Positions 1 to 15,000 of a DNA stretch of 64,000 nt are shown piece after piece (position 1 is the first letter of the stretch; every line of letters begins with the position of its first letter). A program made the position numbers and the translations under genes. The notes under the pieces were generated by a model. The model was not told the DNA's origin and did no database searches. It saw only the letters and a program-made list of their open reading frames with translations. Source of the DNA: Mesorhabditis belari (lineage: Eukaryota > Nematoda > Chromadorea > Rhabditida > Rhabditidae); NCBI GenBank assembly GCA_958450365.1, contig CAUEEP010000939.1, forward strand, positions 1,674,001-1,738,000, in the 5' to 3' direction.

Positions 1-3000
1 ACGTCTTTTCTGCACCAGTAAGCGCGCGTTTAAGCCTAAGCACAAAGAACGCCTTTTCTGCACCAGAAAGCGCGCGTTTAAGCGTAAGCACAAAGTACGG
101 CTTACAAAATACAGTAGTTACGGTAAAAATCATATTAATCATCATTTACCTAAAGCTGCTTACACATCAAAATTAGCATTTACCATTGTCCAGGCCCAAT
201 CGCAAGAGTGCCTTGTCGAGAAGAGTCTCATCGATCATCGCTCGAATGAAGTAGTCGCCAAATTGTCGATTCATTTGAGAGGACTTTACAAGTGAGGAGA
301 TTTGCATATAAATAATATAAATATACCTTTAGATATCTTATCTCTTTTTTAAACTTATCTTATTTTATCTCTGATCTCTTGTAACTATTTTTCCATTTTA
401 GAGAATGCAGCAATTACCTCGAGAACTCGGCGCTCGCCGACGCGATCGCCTCGATGAAGTACAAGGTAAGGAAATTAGAATTGCGCGTTCTTTTCCCCTC
501 TTTTCCACAGAAAACACCATTTAGCATACCACTTCCAGAGGGTGCGCGTTTGGGCACAAAGTACGCATAGGCTTTGCTGCGCTCTAATGCATAATCTAAA
601 ATAATGATTTAAGACCATATCTAGATTTAATTAGATAGTTTATCTAATACTATCTAATATTATTTATTATGTAAATATAATATTTAATCGATTCTCAGGA
701 GTGGATCCGGATGTGCTCCTCGAAATCGGAACTCTATGGAGCGATTGCCGCTCTGTATATGGGAATGAAGGTGAGACTGAGAAAATTAGCATATTGTGAA
801 ATATTTCTAATTCTAATTCTAATTCTAATTCTAAATCGAATTCTAATTAGCATTCTATTTCCAGGCTGAAGATGAGAACAAGTACGGTCTTCGGCTGGCT
901 TACTATGCGAAATCAGTGGCTCACGTGAAGGTAAGCAGTGATCGATTGTGTACTGTGCTACCATGTAAATGTTTCCCTTCTGGTGCACTACATTCTTCAT
1001 TTTTTTCTGTAGAAACAAAAATGGAGAATTCAGTGCGCTAGAAAGGGTGCGTTTCCATTTACAAGCATATCACGTTTTGAAACAAGTTGGAGAATTAAAC
1101 CAGTTCTGAATTCTTCTTCAGTGTGCTCTGGAGACACTTGAAAAAGATAAGCGAAGTGACATGCACGCGACCGCAAATTTCATTCGAGATGTTGTCTTTT
1201 TCAAGTGAGTAGCAGGAATATCAAAATATTTTAGTAGTTTTACTAAAAGATAAAAAGATTCGAAAACAATGAAGTAAAAGGAAACCGAGAGAAACGAAAC
1301 AAAATCATTTTTAAATTTTAAATAGAAAACATGAGCGGAACAATAAACCGTATTTTCTCTAATAGTAGTGCACCGGGCCGAGTTGATGACTATTTTACGG
1401 TTTCCAAGCTTTTGCAGAAGCTCAACACTCAAATCCCCCACTAGATCTCATCGTCAGCTACATTTTCCGACCCCACATCGATAGGTTCTGATAAGCGGTT
1501 CTCGAGATTTCGAGAAATTTAGGCGACGCTCAGGGTGCGCTACTATTAGAGAAAATACGGTAACAGAAAAGGATTTTGGAGAGAACTTAAACTTAAAACG
1601 CGCTACAAAAGGGGATAGATTTTACAAAAGGAGGAAGAAAACTTATAAAAACCGGACAACTTTCACGATTCCATCGGAAAATGGAAAGAATGGCAAAAGG
1701 GGAATTTTGTGCGGGGTACGGTAGCGCATCCACGCTTTCGAAAGCACGCCGCACTTCGCGCCAGTTCCTTAAAACCGCACGTGAATAGGAATCTAACGGA
1801 GCCACAAACAACCACTAATAACAACAACAAAAACAAGAAAACACATGTTTTCTCAAAAAATCAAAGGAGAGGATGAGAAAAAGTGACGTAAAAACGAAAA
1901 GAATGGCAAAAGGGGAATTTTGTGCTGGTTACGGTAGCGTGCCGCGTCACTTTTGCGCCAGTGTCGTAAAACCGTACGTCAATAGGAAACTAATGAAGCC
2001 ATACGCACAAGCTTTCTCAAAAAAATCAAAAAAGGAATTTGGGGAGAGGATGAGTCGAAAAAGTGGCGTAAAAATGAAAAGAATGGCAAAAGGGGAACTT
2101 TGTGCGGGTTACGGTAGCATGTCGCGTCACTTTCGCGCCAGTGTCGTAAAACCGTACGTCAATAGGAATCTAACGAAGCCACAAACACAAATTCTCTCGA
2201 AAATTAAAAAGAAATTTGGGGCAGAGAATGAGACGAAAAAACGACGTAAATTAAATGTAAACCGGAACGTAATTTTTGACTTGACCGTTCAATTTAGCAT
2301 TTTTCCAGAGCTGGACGGAAAAGCTAAAGGCCAAGACAAGCTAAAGGCCAAGACAAGCTAAAGGCCAAGACAAGTTAAAGGTCAAGACAAGTTAAAGGCC
2401 AAGACAAGTTAAAGGCCAAGACAAGCTAAGGGCCAAGTCAAGCTAAGGGCCAAGACAAGCTAAAGGCCAAGACAAGCTAAAGGTCAAGACAAGTTAAAGG
2501 CCAAGACAAGCTAAAGGCCAAGACAAAACAAGCTAAAGTCCTAGGTTACCTTTAGCTTTGACCAGAGAGGATGAGTCGAAAAGTGACGCAAATTAAATGC
2601 AAATAGGAACGTAATTTTTGAAAGTAACAGACGCGACCAGGCTAGCATTTAGCCACTTTAGTCAAGTCAGAAGCCAAGTAACTGACAGATACTTTTAACC
2701 AATCCACATCTACAGTAAAACTAGATCTGGCCAGAAGTCAGGCCTCTGGCCTAGCCTGGCTTTGGCCTTGCTTCTGCAATAGAATTATAGAACTTCTTAA
2801 TAGTATTATAGAATTTTTATATCAAATTTCTCTATAAACAATCTCATAATGATCACGAACTTTTTAGAGAGCAAAACGCTCGCAAAGAGAACGATGTCGT
2901 CTATCATGATCGAATTCCGAAAGACGATGAGCTCAGCTTGACAGAGGCACTGGATAAAGCTTATCTAACGATTTAAAGCTTATACAACTATTTAAAGCTT

Positions 3001-6000
3001 ATCTAACGATTTAAAGCTGATATAACTAACGATTTAAAGCTTCTATAACTATTTAAAGCTTGTCTAACTATTTAAAGCTTATAACTAACTATTAAAAGAT
3101 ATTCCGCTTATATAATTTAAAGTTTTTCAGGGTTTATTCAAAGTGAAACCACTTGGCTTTGACCCATTCGATCCATCTGTTGGCGGAGATGATCTCTTCG
3201 CATCACTTTTACCGCCAACTGTTCTAAAGGTATAAAACATTGTTATTATTACCGTATTCTCTCTAATAGTAGTGCACCCTGAGCGTCGTCTAAATTGCTC
3301 GAAATCTCGAGAACCGCTAGAACCTATCGATGTGGGGTCGGAAAATGTAGCTGACGATGAGATCTAGTGGGGGATTAAGCTGCAAAAGCTTGGAAGCCGT
3401 AAAATAGTCATCAACTCGCCCCGGTGCACTACTATTAGAGAAAATACGGTAATCCTAGAATCCGGTAATCCTAGAATCCGGTAATCCTAGAATCCGGTAA
3501 TCCTAGTATCCGGTAATCCTGGAATCCGGTAATCCTAGTATCCGCGCCTGATTTCCAGAACAGGGACCAAGCGCATTAGAGATCGTATCTTAAATCTTAT
3601 AAATATTTAGGCAGTCAGTCAATACGAAGAAGAAAAAGCAAAAGTGAAGCGAAATCTTCTCGAGAAAGTTTCACAAAAAGATATTGAATTGGAGTGAGTG
3701 AATGAAATCGATTCTTGTACTTTGTGCTCTTGTAAACACACCCTTTCTTCTGGTTTCTTATTTTCTAGCGAAAACGACTTTCTCACTTCCTCACTTTCTG
3801 ATGAAAGTGAAGACTTAAGTGTGCTAGAAAGGGTGCTCCTCTAGAAACTAGAAAGTTACAGGTAAGCACAAAGTACAGATAGCAAGCCTACCCTATCATG
3901 GTTTAAAAGTATCTTTTCCTTACTTACAATCAATTCTAGGATACTGTAGTTTGCTTTAATTATAGATAAATATACTGTAACTATACTATAGAGATGGATA
4001 AATATGTAGAAACACTATAGACATACCGTAGCTTTAGTACTGTACAAATAATTGGCTGTAGGCAAGGAGTAACAAATAGAAAATCCAAAAATAACATATC
4101 TAAGCATTTCCTGAGTTTAGTTAAGCTTTGTTTTAAGCTTTAAGACATTGCAAAGTTTCAATTTTCTGTTTCATTAGTTTATCAAAAGTCTCAAGATCTA
4201 GATCGATTGACTTGAACCTAGACGCTTAAAGATATTCGACACTTAAAGCTATTAGACAATTAAAGCTATTAGACAATTAAAGCTATCAGACACTTAAAGC
4301 TATTCAACAATTAAAGCTACTAGACACTTAAAGCTATTAGAACTGAAAGCTATTAGACACTTAAAGCTATTCAACAATTAAAGCTATTAGAACTGAAAGC
4401 TATTAGACACTGAAAGCTATTAGACAATTAAAGCTATTAGTCACTTAAAGCTATTAGAACTGAAAGCTACTAGACACTTAAAGCTATTCAACACTTAAAG
4501 CTAGACAATTAAAGCGATTAGACACTTTGTATTCAACAATTAAAGCTATCACGCATATCACAATACAAAAAGCTACAAAAATCTTACCGTATTATGGAAG
4601 AAATACAATAAAAATCAATACATAAAAACATTTAGGCAATTCCTCAAAAAACTTCGCGCTGACGAGTTGCCATTGGAGGGTGAAGTGAGGCAAAATCTAC
4701 CAGATGAACTCCTCGAAAGAAATGCGAATTTCAACGCTCATCCTGACGCTTTTCCGCAACTATTGGAGAAATTAAGAAGTAAGAAAAAAGCTGAACACTG
4801 CTGGACGCAGCTGGACGCAGCTGAACGTAGCTGGACGCAGCTGAACACAGCTTTTTCTTATACATAAGAGATAAGAGCACAAAGAGGATTCTATTAAAGA
4901 ATTAGGGTATGTTAATAGTTGAAAATCTTGAGGAGGCTCGATTCTCGCCGATCAGATCAACAATCAAGCGACGGAGATTCTCCGTCGCCTCACCGCTATC
5001 GATTCGCCGAGTTTCCTTGATGATGACGGGTACAAAATGATCCTTTCAGAGATGAATAAGATGTGCGAACAATTGAGCAAAACAAAGTAAAGAAAATTCA
5101 ACTTTAAAAGCACAAGAAGATTTTAGGACGAAAAATTCGGAAGCTCAAAGAAATATTGCGGCGCACAGTGATTCGTTGCATCTTTTAGCTTTACCACTTC
5201 ACCAATTAGGTGAACGATTGACGAATGGGCAATTTCAGCCGAGTAAGTGACTTATTTTATGCAAGTGTGCTAGAAAGGATGGGTTTAGAGCTCAAAGTAG
5301 ATTGGAGAAACAGGTCAAACTTACAGGTCAAACTCAAGAGGGAATCGCGCTGAAGAAGATGCTGGATAAAATCTCGGAGATGAACGCTCAAAGGGTAAAT
5401 AATATCTAAATAAATCTGGATTTATATAGTAAATACTAGTAAATACTATATCTTTAGATCTATTAGATATAAAAACTAGATTTAGATAATGTTAGTGCAG
5501 AAGTTGGATGAAGAAATGAAAAGAGACAATGTCGGGAGGAGGCTTTTAGCTGAAAGAGATCTCGACAATGCGGTCAGTTCTCATAAAAGGCTAAACAATG
5601 AACATAAATACTGCAAATACTGTAATAGTACCCCACGCGCATAATGACGGTGCGGAGTGTTGCGTAGTCTAGCTTTGAACGAGTTTTCCTCGGCACTGGT
5701 TTATGCTACAATGCGCGTTTAGGTATCAAAAAATAGCTGAAATTCAGGGCTATTTTTTGATACCAAAGACGCATTTTTTGAAAGTACGGGCGCCTTGAAA
5801 AAAAATGAAATACTAAAAAACGACTACGCGACTTTGCGACTACGCGGCTGTACGTACTATTACAGTATTTACGGCAGTTATTATAATACGGATTTACTGT
5901 AGAACATTGTCGACTAGTCAATTTTTAGACAACTTTCGCTCGTGAGCTGAAAAAACACGAAGAAACTATTGGGTTTATCGAGAAAAATTTGATGGCTCAG

Positions 6001-9000
6001 GTGGGTTTAAAGAAAGAAAAAGGATGATTTAAAGAAAGAAATGATAGTTTAAGAAGGAAAAGATGGATATTTACGGGGGTGGGACAAATGCGATCTTTTT
6101 TTTGCGCACCTGGACATTTGCGCACCTTTTTTTGCTGGAAAAGGCCTTAGAGCTTCGAAAATATTCCTATATAAGGGAATCGGATGCGTAGATTCCGAAT
6201 TTCGACAAATCACACCTCGCCGACACGTCAAATTTGGGCTAAAAGGCAAAAACTGCGGAAAAGCGTTAAGTTGCGTAGTTTTTGCCTTTTAGCCCAAATT
6301 TGACGTGTCAGCGAGGTCTGATTTGTCGAAATTCGGAATCTACGCATACGATTCCCTTCTACGAAAACGTTTTTGAAGCTCTACGACTTTTCCTAAGGCC
6401 TTTTCCAGCAAAAAAAAGGTCGCATTTGTCCCACCCCCACAAAAACCTCTAGAAAATAAAGAATAAAACCCTACCTCGCTTTCGCTACCTCTTTGACTCC
6501 GGATTTTGCGTCGTGTTGCCGCTTCTTGCACAATTCACGAGCCTAAACAAAGAAATAAGTTAACTGCAAATTGTAGATGAAAATAGCAAGAAACGGTGAA
6601 AAACAAAAACATCCTATTGATGGAAGATATCATAAAACTAGCAAATTTACGCATTTTCATCAAAAAACCCTTAAATACTAGCTAATTTTCATAAAATACA
6701 ATTTTTTCCGCGCATTTGGTGCCTACTACCGTCCTCTAGGTCAAATGAGTGAAAAAAGTGTAAAAACAGAAGCAAAACCCTAAAAAACATGCAAAAGCAG
6801 CGTAGAAAGCAAAAATATTAAAATCCAGTCGCACTGAAATGAACGTTCCTCAGTCAAATGACTGCGGCGGCGGCGCTCAAATAAGCGCAGGCCGAATCGT
6901 TGGCGCTCAATTTTTGACGCTCATGTGGACTACCTCTCTTCAAAATGTGTGTCGAGTGATAATCAATTGGTTAACTGAATATCTTTAGCGTTTAAAATAT
7001 CTGTCGAGTGATAGTGAGTTGGTTAACTGAATATCTTTAGCGTTTAAAATATCTGTCGGGTAATATTCAGTTGGTTAACTGAAAATCTTTAGAAAAAAAA
7101 CATCCTATTGATGGAAGATATCATAAAACGGGTCTATCCCAAAACAGCGCCGCCAAAATAGCGCCGACCAAAATAGCGCCGACCAAAACAGCGCCGTACC
7201 CAAAACAGCGCCAATGAAAAACGCCCAAAACAGCGCCGATGCAAAACAAAGTTTTTTTTTCTTTTACAATGTACACTCATTGTTTTTATTAGCAGCTTTT
7301 AATTTTGATAATTTATTTAAAAATAACATGACCAACAACAATAAACGATAACAATTAAACGATGCATAAAAAACATTAAAATAGCATGAAATTAATAGTC
7401 CAAGAGACTCTGAAACATCATAACACTAGCGATGATGAACATAAACGGCTAGAGCTTTCAAGTGATCCGTAGTAGAAATAAAAAGTTAGTGAAAATGTTA
7501 AAAAAACAGGCCGTAAAAGGAAAAAAAATTGTTATTTTTGGTTAAAATCAATTTTATAAACGCTATCGCAAGTTTCTATGCGTAAAGCTTTAAAAAATCG
7601 GATTCTCCGCCTTTTTTTACCCTAAAAACACAAAAAGTGGAAAGAAAAAGTTAAAAACAGCAAAGAAAAAGCAAAAGCAAAAATCTATAAAATAATTTTT
7701 TTTGCTCGTCGCTGTTTTGGGCGTTTTTGCATTGGCGCTGTTTTGGGTGGCGCTGTTTTGGGTACGGCGCTGTTTTGGCGGCGCTGTTTCGGGATAGACC
7801 CCATAAAACTAGCAAATTGACACATTTTCATCAAAAAAAAAAAACCTTAAATACTAGCTAATTTTCATAAAACTAACAAATTTTTCCGCGCATTTGGTGC
7901 CTACTACCGTGCTCTAGGTAAAAAAAAGGTCGCATTTGTCCCACCCCCATATTTACTTAATAATTATCAATATTTAGATAATAAATATGTATTTTAAATC
8001 AAAAATTTGATAGATTCTTGTTTCTTTTTTTCAGGAAAATATCCTCCACGCACTCACTGAGGCGAATGCCGACTTTTCCGAGATTCGGCACAAAGTCGAG
8101 GCGGACAATGCACAGTAAGAATTTGCTTGTTTGCCTGAATATCTTAGAAAGTATACAATGAAGTAGACGTCGAGAAAGTACCGTAATCTCGTCAAGAAAG
8201 TACCGTAAATCTATCGAGAAAGTGCCGTAATCCCGCCAAGAAAGTACCATCGTCCTGCCAAGACCGTAATCTAGTACCGTAATCTCGTCAAGAAAGCACG
8301 GTAACCCTCTCAAGAAAGTACCGTAAATCTGTCGAGAAAATGAACCGCAATCCCTTCGAGAAAAAGCCCCGCCCCCTTTGCCATTAGTAATCTAACTTTG
8401 AACTCAAATATCTCGGTGTTGGGCTGTCCAATTTGTAAATTTTTGATATCATTAGATGCACCAAGTCTTTCTCTATCGATTGGTACAAAAACGATTTGAA
8501 TTGAACAGCCCAACACCGAGATATTTGAGCTCAAAGTTAGATTGCCAATGGCAAAGGGGGCGGGGCGCGTATAAAAGGTCGGACATATGCGCCCCGCCCC
8601 TTCTATGGGACATTTGATACGCGCCGCGTCCCCTTTGCCATTGGCAATCCAACTTTAAACTCAAATTTCTTGTTGTTGGGCTTTTCAATAGAAGACGAAG
8701 AGGACGGGGCGCGTATCAAATGTCCCATAGAAGGGGCGGGGCGCATATGTCCCACCTTTTATACGCGCCCCGTCCCCTTTGCCATTGGCAATCCAACTTT
8801 GAGCTCAAATATCTCTGTGTTGGGCTGTTCAATTTAAATAGTTTTTATATCAATCGATAGAGAAAGACTTGGGACATCAAATGACGCCAAGAATCTTTAA
8901 ATTCAATAGTAGAACACCAAGAAAAGCTGTAAATTAAAGCTGAAAGTTAGCTTGCCAAAGTTAGATTGCCAAAGCTCCACTTTTGACAAAAGAAACCCCA

Positions 9001-12000
9001 TTCCAGACGTTCCGACAAAGTTCACTCACTCATCTCAGCATTCGACGTCTACGCGGATGTTCTTCGTATAGCTGAAGCAGCAATTTCTTCCACAGAAATC
9101 ATTCAGAAACGAATCGAGCGAACAATTCCCGCAATTGATGCAATTGAAACAGCTTGTAATTGAAATTTTGTTTATTATTAAGCTATTATTAAGCTAATTT
9201 TGCAGATTTTGCTGAAAAGGAGAAGAAAGACGCTGAGAAAAGAGCGCTTGTTGAGAGAATGGAAAAAATGAGAATGGAAAAGGTATTGCTTTGGAAAACT
9301 ACCGTAATCTTGGCCCAGTTTTGGCTTGGCTACAGGCTACAGGCTACAACTACAGTAATCTTGGCTAGAGCGATTTTTTTTTTGCATTTTTCAATATCTT
9401 TTTTTCACAGAATCGACCAAAATCGATAGATTGAATAAAAAAAAAGACAAGATTACTGTAGGAAGAGTAAAGATGACGATTTAGATGACGATGACGCTTT
9501 AGAATCGTTATTTCATTATACAGTAACTTTAAACTATCATTTTTCTTTAGGAGGCACGAGAAGCAATGTCAGAGTACGGTTATGGTACTGGTGCCTCGAA
9601 TTTGAATCTCCAAAATTTGCCTAACTTTCCCAGTGCCAGCAGTTCGCCCAGCCCCAAACCAGGCACAGGTTTGTTTCCTTAAATCACTGTGATTGTGGAA
9701 AAGCTAGTTCTGGTTGTGACTGGTTCTCCAGTTGTTTACGCTAAGGTTACGGTAGCTTTTCCGTCTAAAAACTACCCCATTTCCAGCCTCAGGTCGACCC
9801 GACTACATGGAGTTTTTCCGAGCAAAGATCGCCGGAGGACAAACAAGACCGCAGCCCCAACCATCGCCAACTCCATCGGTGATCACGAGTTACTCCAGCC
9901 AACACAGCCCCGATTGTAAGCCAGTTATGAACTTTCAATCTAGACACGAATTTTAGATCAATACCCACGAATGCAACCATATCCTGAGCAACAGATTCGA
10001 CAGGTGAATAGACTGGATAGACTGATAGGAGGCTACAAGCAGCAAGCATAGGCCTTGTCTGGCCTTGGGTTGGCTAGAACTAGCCTTGGGTCTCTGGCCT
10101 TGGCTTGGCCAGAACTAGCCTTAGGTCGGTCTGGTCTTGGCTTGACCAGAACTAGCCTTGGGTCGGTCTGGTCTTGGCTTGGTCAGAACTAGCCTTAGGT
10201 CTCTGGCCTTGGCTTGACTAGAACTAGCCTTAGGTCGGTCTGGCCTTGGCTTGACTAGAGCTAGCCTTGGGTCAGTCTGGCCTTGGCTTGACTAGAACTA
10301 GCCTTGGGTCGGTCTGGCCTGGGCCTGGTCCTAGCTTCAGATCCCTAGCTTGACCCTGGTTCTGGCCTGTGTCTGGTTTCATAGCTGGCCAGAGCTTAGC
10401 CTAGTTCTAGCCTATGACAACTAAACTATATGTTTTAGGAAACCTACGACCAGCCAGGCTCTCCATACTCTGTTCCCCATCAAATCCCACCACCCGGTCC
10501 AGGGATCTACAGTCAAACGAACCTGCCCACCCAATCAATCACAGTACATCCACAGGGAATGCCTGGATATCAGATGAATCCACAAAAACAGGTACAAAAA
10601 TTTCTAAACCCACTACTGCGATAGAAAAGATGTGCTTACAGATTAGCACAAAGTACACCAAGTGACCAAGTCAAGTATCATATTTAGATGCCTTCAATCC
10701 TTCAACAACCAGTTCAAGGAAATTTCCCGAATCCAAACATTCAGCCACAGCTTTCCAATGCACAGGTTGAGCTATTTTTTTGCTGGAATCTAAGCCTGAC
10801 CTAATGGCTTAGATTCCAGCAAATCTAAGCCTATTTTAGACTCATCAACAACCTTATCAGCCAAATTTCGCAAACAGCCAGCCTTCAACAATGCAAAGAT
10901 ATCCTGCTCCAGCATCGGTTATGCAAAATTTTGAGCAGGGATCGCTGAACGGGACATTCAGCCAACTGCAACACAACTTTTCGACTGTTGGAGATCAGAA
11001 CTTGTCTCAGAATTTCTCACAACCGCAACTACTACCACAGCAATTGCCTCAACAAGTACAACAAGTGTACCAACAGCCTCAGCCAATCCCGTCACAACCC
11101 AAACAACAATATCAACCGCAACAACACCAGCAAGCTTACCAACAGCTCCAACAGCCGACCCAGCCATCGTTGCAACAGCCATGGAAACAACAAGAAACGC
11201 AAACTCAACTACTACCACCTCAACAGCCTCTACAACCAATCCAACAACAAATATCACTGCCGGGACAACAACAGCTACAATCTCAGCCATTGCCGCTACA
11301 ACAGCCTCAACAACAACAACCTCAACAGCAGCCTCAACAACAGCTTCAACAACAGCCTCAACAACAGCTTCAGCAACAGCAACAACAACAACAACAACAA
11401 CAACAGCCATGGCAACAACAACAATTACCACCTGTCCTATCATGGCAACAGCCCCAGCAACAACCACAACAGCAGCAACAGCAGCAACACCAACAACACC
11501 AGCAACAACCACAATCGTTGCCACCACAACCACTTGCCCAACAACATCCACAACCTCAACAACACCAACAGCCATGGCAACAATCCCAGCAACAACCACA
11601 GCCACAACAGCAGCAACAGCAGCAACACCAACAACAACCACAATCGTTGCAACCACCACAACAATTTGCTCAACAACCTCAACAACACCAACAGCCATGG
11701 CAACAATCCCAGAAACAATTACAACAGCCTCAGCAACCGATCCATCCTCTTTCGGCCACTCCAACATCTCATCTTCAACCTCAAACCCCTCAAAAACCGG
11801 CACCAGCCCAGTTCAATCAAAACCAACAGTCTCCAATGTCTGGAAACTTTTCACCAATGAAACTCAACGATTCACCGAATGTGGGTTTAAAAGATTAGTA
11901 TTAAGGATTAGTATTAGTACTATGGAACATTTGATACGCGCCCCGCCCCCTTTGCCATTGGCAATCCAACTTTGAGCTCAAATATCTCGGTGTTGAGCTT

Positions 12001-15000
12001 TTCAATAGAAATAGTTTTTGTACCAATCGATAGAGAAAGACTTGGTGCATCTAATGATATCAAAAATTTATAAATTGGACAGCCCAACACCGAGATATTT
12101 GAGTTCAAAGTTAGATTGCTAATGGCGAAAGGGTGGGGTGTGTATCGAAGGATTGATCACCTTTCTGGACACCGTTACTGGACACTGAACATTACGGTAA
12201 CGCTTAGGGAGTTGTTATCTTTATCTAACTCGATCCTGATCCATTTTCAGCTTTCCAATGGACCTTGGCACCAAGGAGCGGCTCAATCGTCGAGGTTCAT
12301 CAATTCACCTTGGCACTCGGGAATGGGAAATCAATCCCCGCAGAATGAAATAAGAGGACAAGTGGGATACTGTGCTGCTATTGTAAAGGATACTGTACTG
12401 TTACTGTAAAGGATACTGTACTGTTATTGTAAAGAATACTGCTCAAAGATCGTGTACTTTGTGCTCCCTGGAAACGCTCCTTTCTGGCGCACTAAGTTCC
12501 TCAATTTCTTGGCACTAAATTGGCAAGCAAGGCTTTATTGTCACGAGAGAAATGAAGAACTTTGTGCGCTGGAAAGGGACGTTTACAGTCAGCACAAAGT
12601 ACACTGAAGAATCTGTGAACTTTAGGGATCTTCGCAAGTACCCCAAAGGACAAATCCAATGGTATTGAAGTTCTAATTCTTGGATCAGCTCTATTTTCAA
12701 GTTCTAGGACCTACTCAGTGGGTTGGACACAAATCTTGGACTCCCGATGGCACTTCAACCGAAAAGCATTGTTGAAAGTGAGCACTTTTCACTACGTTGC
12801 TCAAATCAATGTACAACTTACAGTACTTTATCCAATGTACAATCAATGTACAAGTTACAGTACTTTATCTTAACTATAGGAAGCCGTACAGTACCGTAGA
12901 GTACGTACAGAAACCGATTACGGAGCCACCCAATCATCTGCTTATCCAGAGCTCTTTCAGATCCTCTGCCACTTCCACCGCAAAACATCTCCTCACAACC
13001 GCTTCAAACCTCGAACGCGATCACTCCACCAAGGAATACTCCAACTTCTACAACACCCCAATTATCAAATGTAAGTTCCTGTCCACTGCAATTGCTAAAC
13101 CTATCATTAGCTAATGAAAAGTGAATGGGAAAAAGTTTGCACAAAAGAAAAGATCGTTTAAGCTGTAAAACTAGCTTTTTAGGATCGTACTTAGTATTGG
13201 TGAGTACTCAAGCGTTTTCTAGAGGGTGCGCTTAGGGTAAAGCTATCGTAGCGCTGTCATAAAGCTACCATAATGCTACCGTAAGGCTAACCCCTGCCAT
13301 ACCTCTACCGTAAAGCTAAAGCTATCGCACCTATTACCCCTCAGATAAGCCCAGAGTTAACCTAAGATTGCTCGACACAAAGAGAAAGTCCCCCTCTTAC
13401 GGAAAAGCCCTGCGCCAGACGGCGAGCGATTACGCAGCCGCTCAAAGAACACCTCGCCGCCGCTGTACAAAGGAATTTCTTTTGTTCTGTAATCATTGCT
13501 CAGATGAGATATGAAGCCAAAAGTTTGTACCTAGGGGTTTTCGAGGTTGGGGAAGCGATTGGCGGGGTTTGTTTATTGAATTTTCAAGCAAAATCTCTAA
13601 TTTGTGCTGATCTTGAGTTATTTTCCCGTATTTTAGCTAAAAATGACTATCGCGGGGGGTACAGCCTATAAACCATAAGTTTTAGATAATTTTAGCTCTA
13701 GACTACTCGATATATGTTTATCTAAAGTACTTATATCTAATTATACATATTTCTAGATGCCCACAGCCGTCGTGGCACCAATTCTGAAGCCGTATTCGCC
13801 TCCGGTCAACAATGTGATTCAAGTAGGCTTGATGAAATGGATTAAATTTTGATACAGTACTTATCTATGATATATCCAGGCCTATATTTATGGATATATC
13901 ATAGATATAATCATATTATTCAGAGCTATTTCAGCAAAATCCCTCACCTTTGCTAATTCAACAAAATCTCGATGTTGACAAGGGGAAAACAGTGGGATTT
14001 CTGCCGACAAACAATCCTTTGAATCAAGTAAGATAAAAACTTATTTTGGATCTAATCGTGCGCCAGATGGGATACGTTTACAAAGTGAACTTCATGAAAT
14101 GAAAGATACGAGCTAGTAAAATGCATTTTGTGTTCAAATTTGTAAACAAATCCTTTCTGTTCTCATCAACCAAAGTCTTTCCTCGAATTTCATTTTCCAA
14201 TTGAATAAGTCTCAAGTTATCAATTCACTGTATTTGATTGCATTAAGGGTCGTCTTGCTATCCAGTAACTCCCAATACACCACTCCGTCCATATTCTAGA
14301 AAACGCAGAGCATAAACTTCTTCTGGTGCAAATCGGGCTTGGGGTCACTTTCGGGTTTCTCGCCTGGCCCTACCCATTACCGCTTCCTCCGAAAGTTCAC
14401 AGATAAAACCCATTTCTCAATTCATTCCAAATAATTTCCATTATTATTGACGACTTCTGCCCATTTTACAGGCAATTTGCGAATTCCTCTTTCGTAGTAG
14501 GATTTTGGTTTGTGTGTGAGACAAGGGTGAGACTCAAAAATGGAGGACTGGAGATGTCCCAGTTTGGGCACTTTCTTCAAAAGAAACCCATTTTGGTGTC
14601 AATAGAAAAGTTGTAGAGAATCAAAAATTAGGCTTATAGCCAAATTTCCAAAAAGATACACTTAGTAGTTTCGCTTAAAATGCAAGTTTTGTCAAAAATT
14701 CGTAAATTTCGCATTTCTTGAAAACCAGTTTTTGAATCGTTCTGAAAATTTGGATATAAGCTTCATTTTTGATTCTCTACAACTTTTCCATTGATACCAA
14801 AATGGGTTTCTTTTAAAGAAAGTGCTCAAACTGTCACATATGACAAACCGGCAGTTTCAATTCACCAAACCCAATAAAAAAAAAAAGAAAAACAAATGGT
14901 TTATTTCATTTTACTTAAACAATTAAGGAATCCCCTTGTAAAATTCCGACGACAGATGCCTTCGAACCGCACACTTTGCCTTTCAGACGTCCGCGCCAAA

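Noticed and set aside
1873..2361. 162-codon open frame in alx-1 intron 5
   Set aside because: It is made of two copies of a ~185-bp repeat, lacks splice continuity with alx-1 and ends in a minisatellite.
10958..11803. 281-codon Val/Ala-rich frame opposite the alx-1 Q-rich exon, and Thr- and Asn-rich frames on the same strand
   Set aside because: Shadows of the CAA/CAG repeat, which has no stops in any frame; the Gln frame is fixed by exon phase on both sides.
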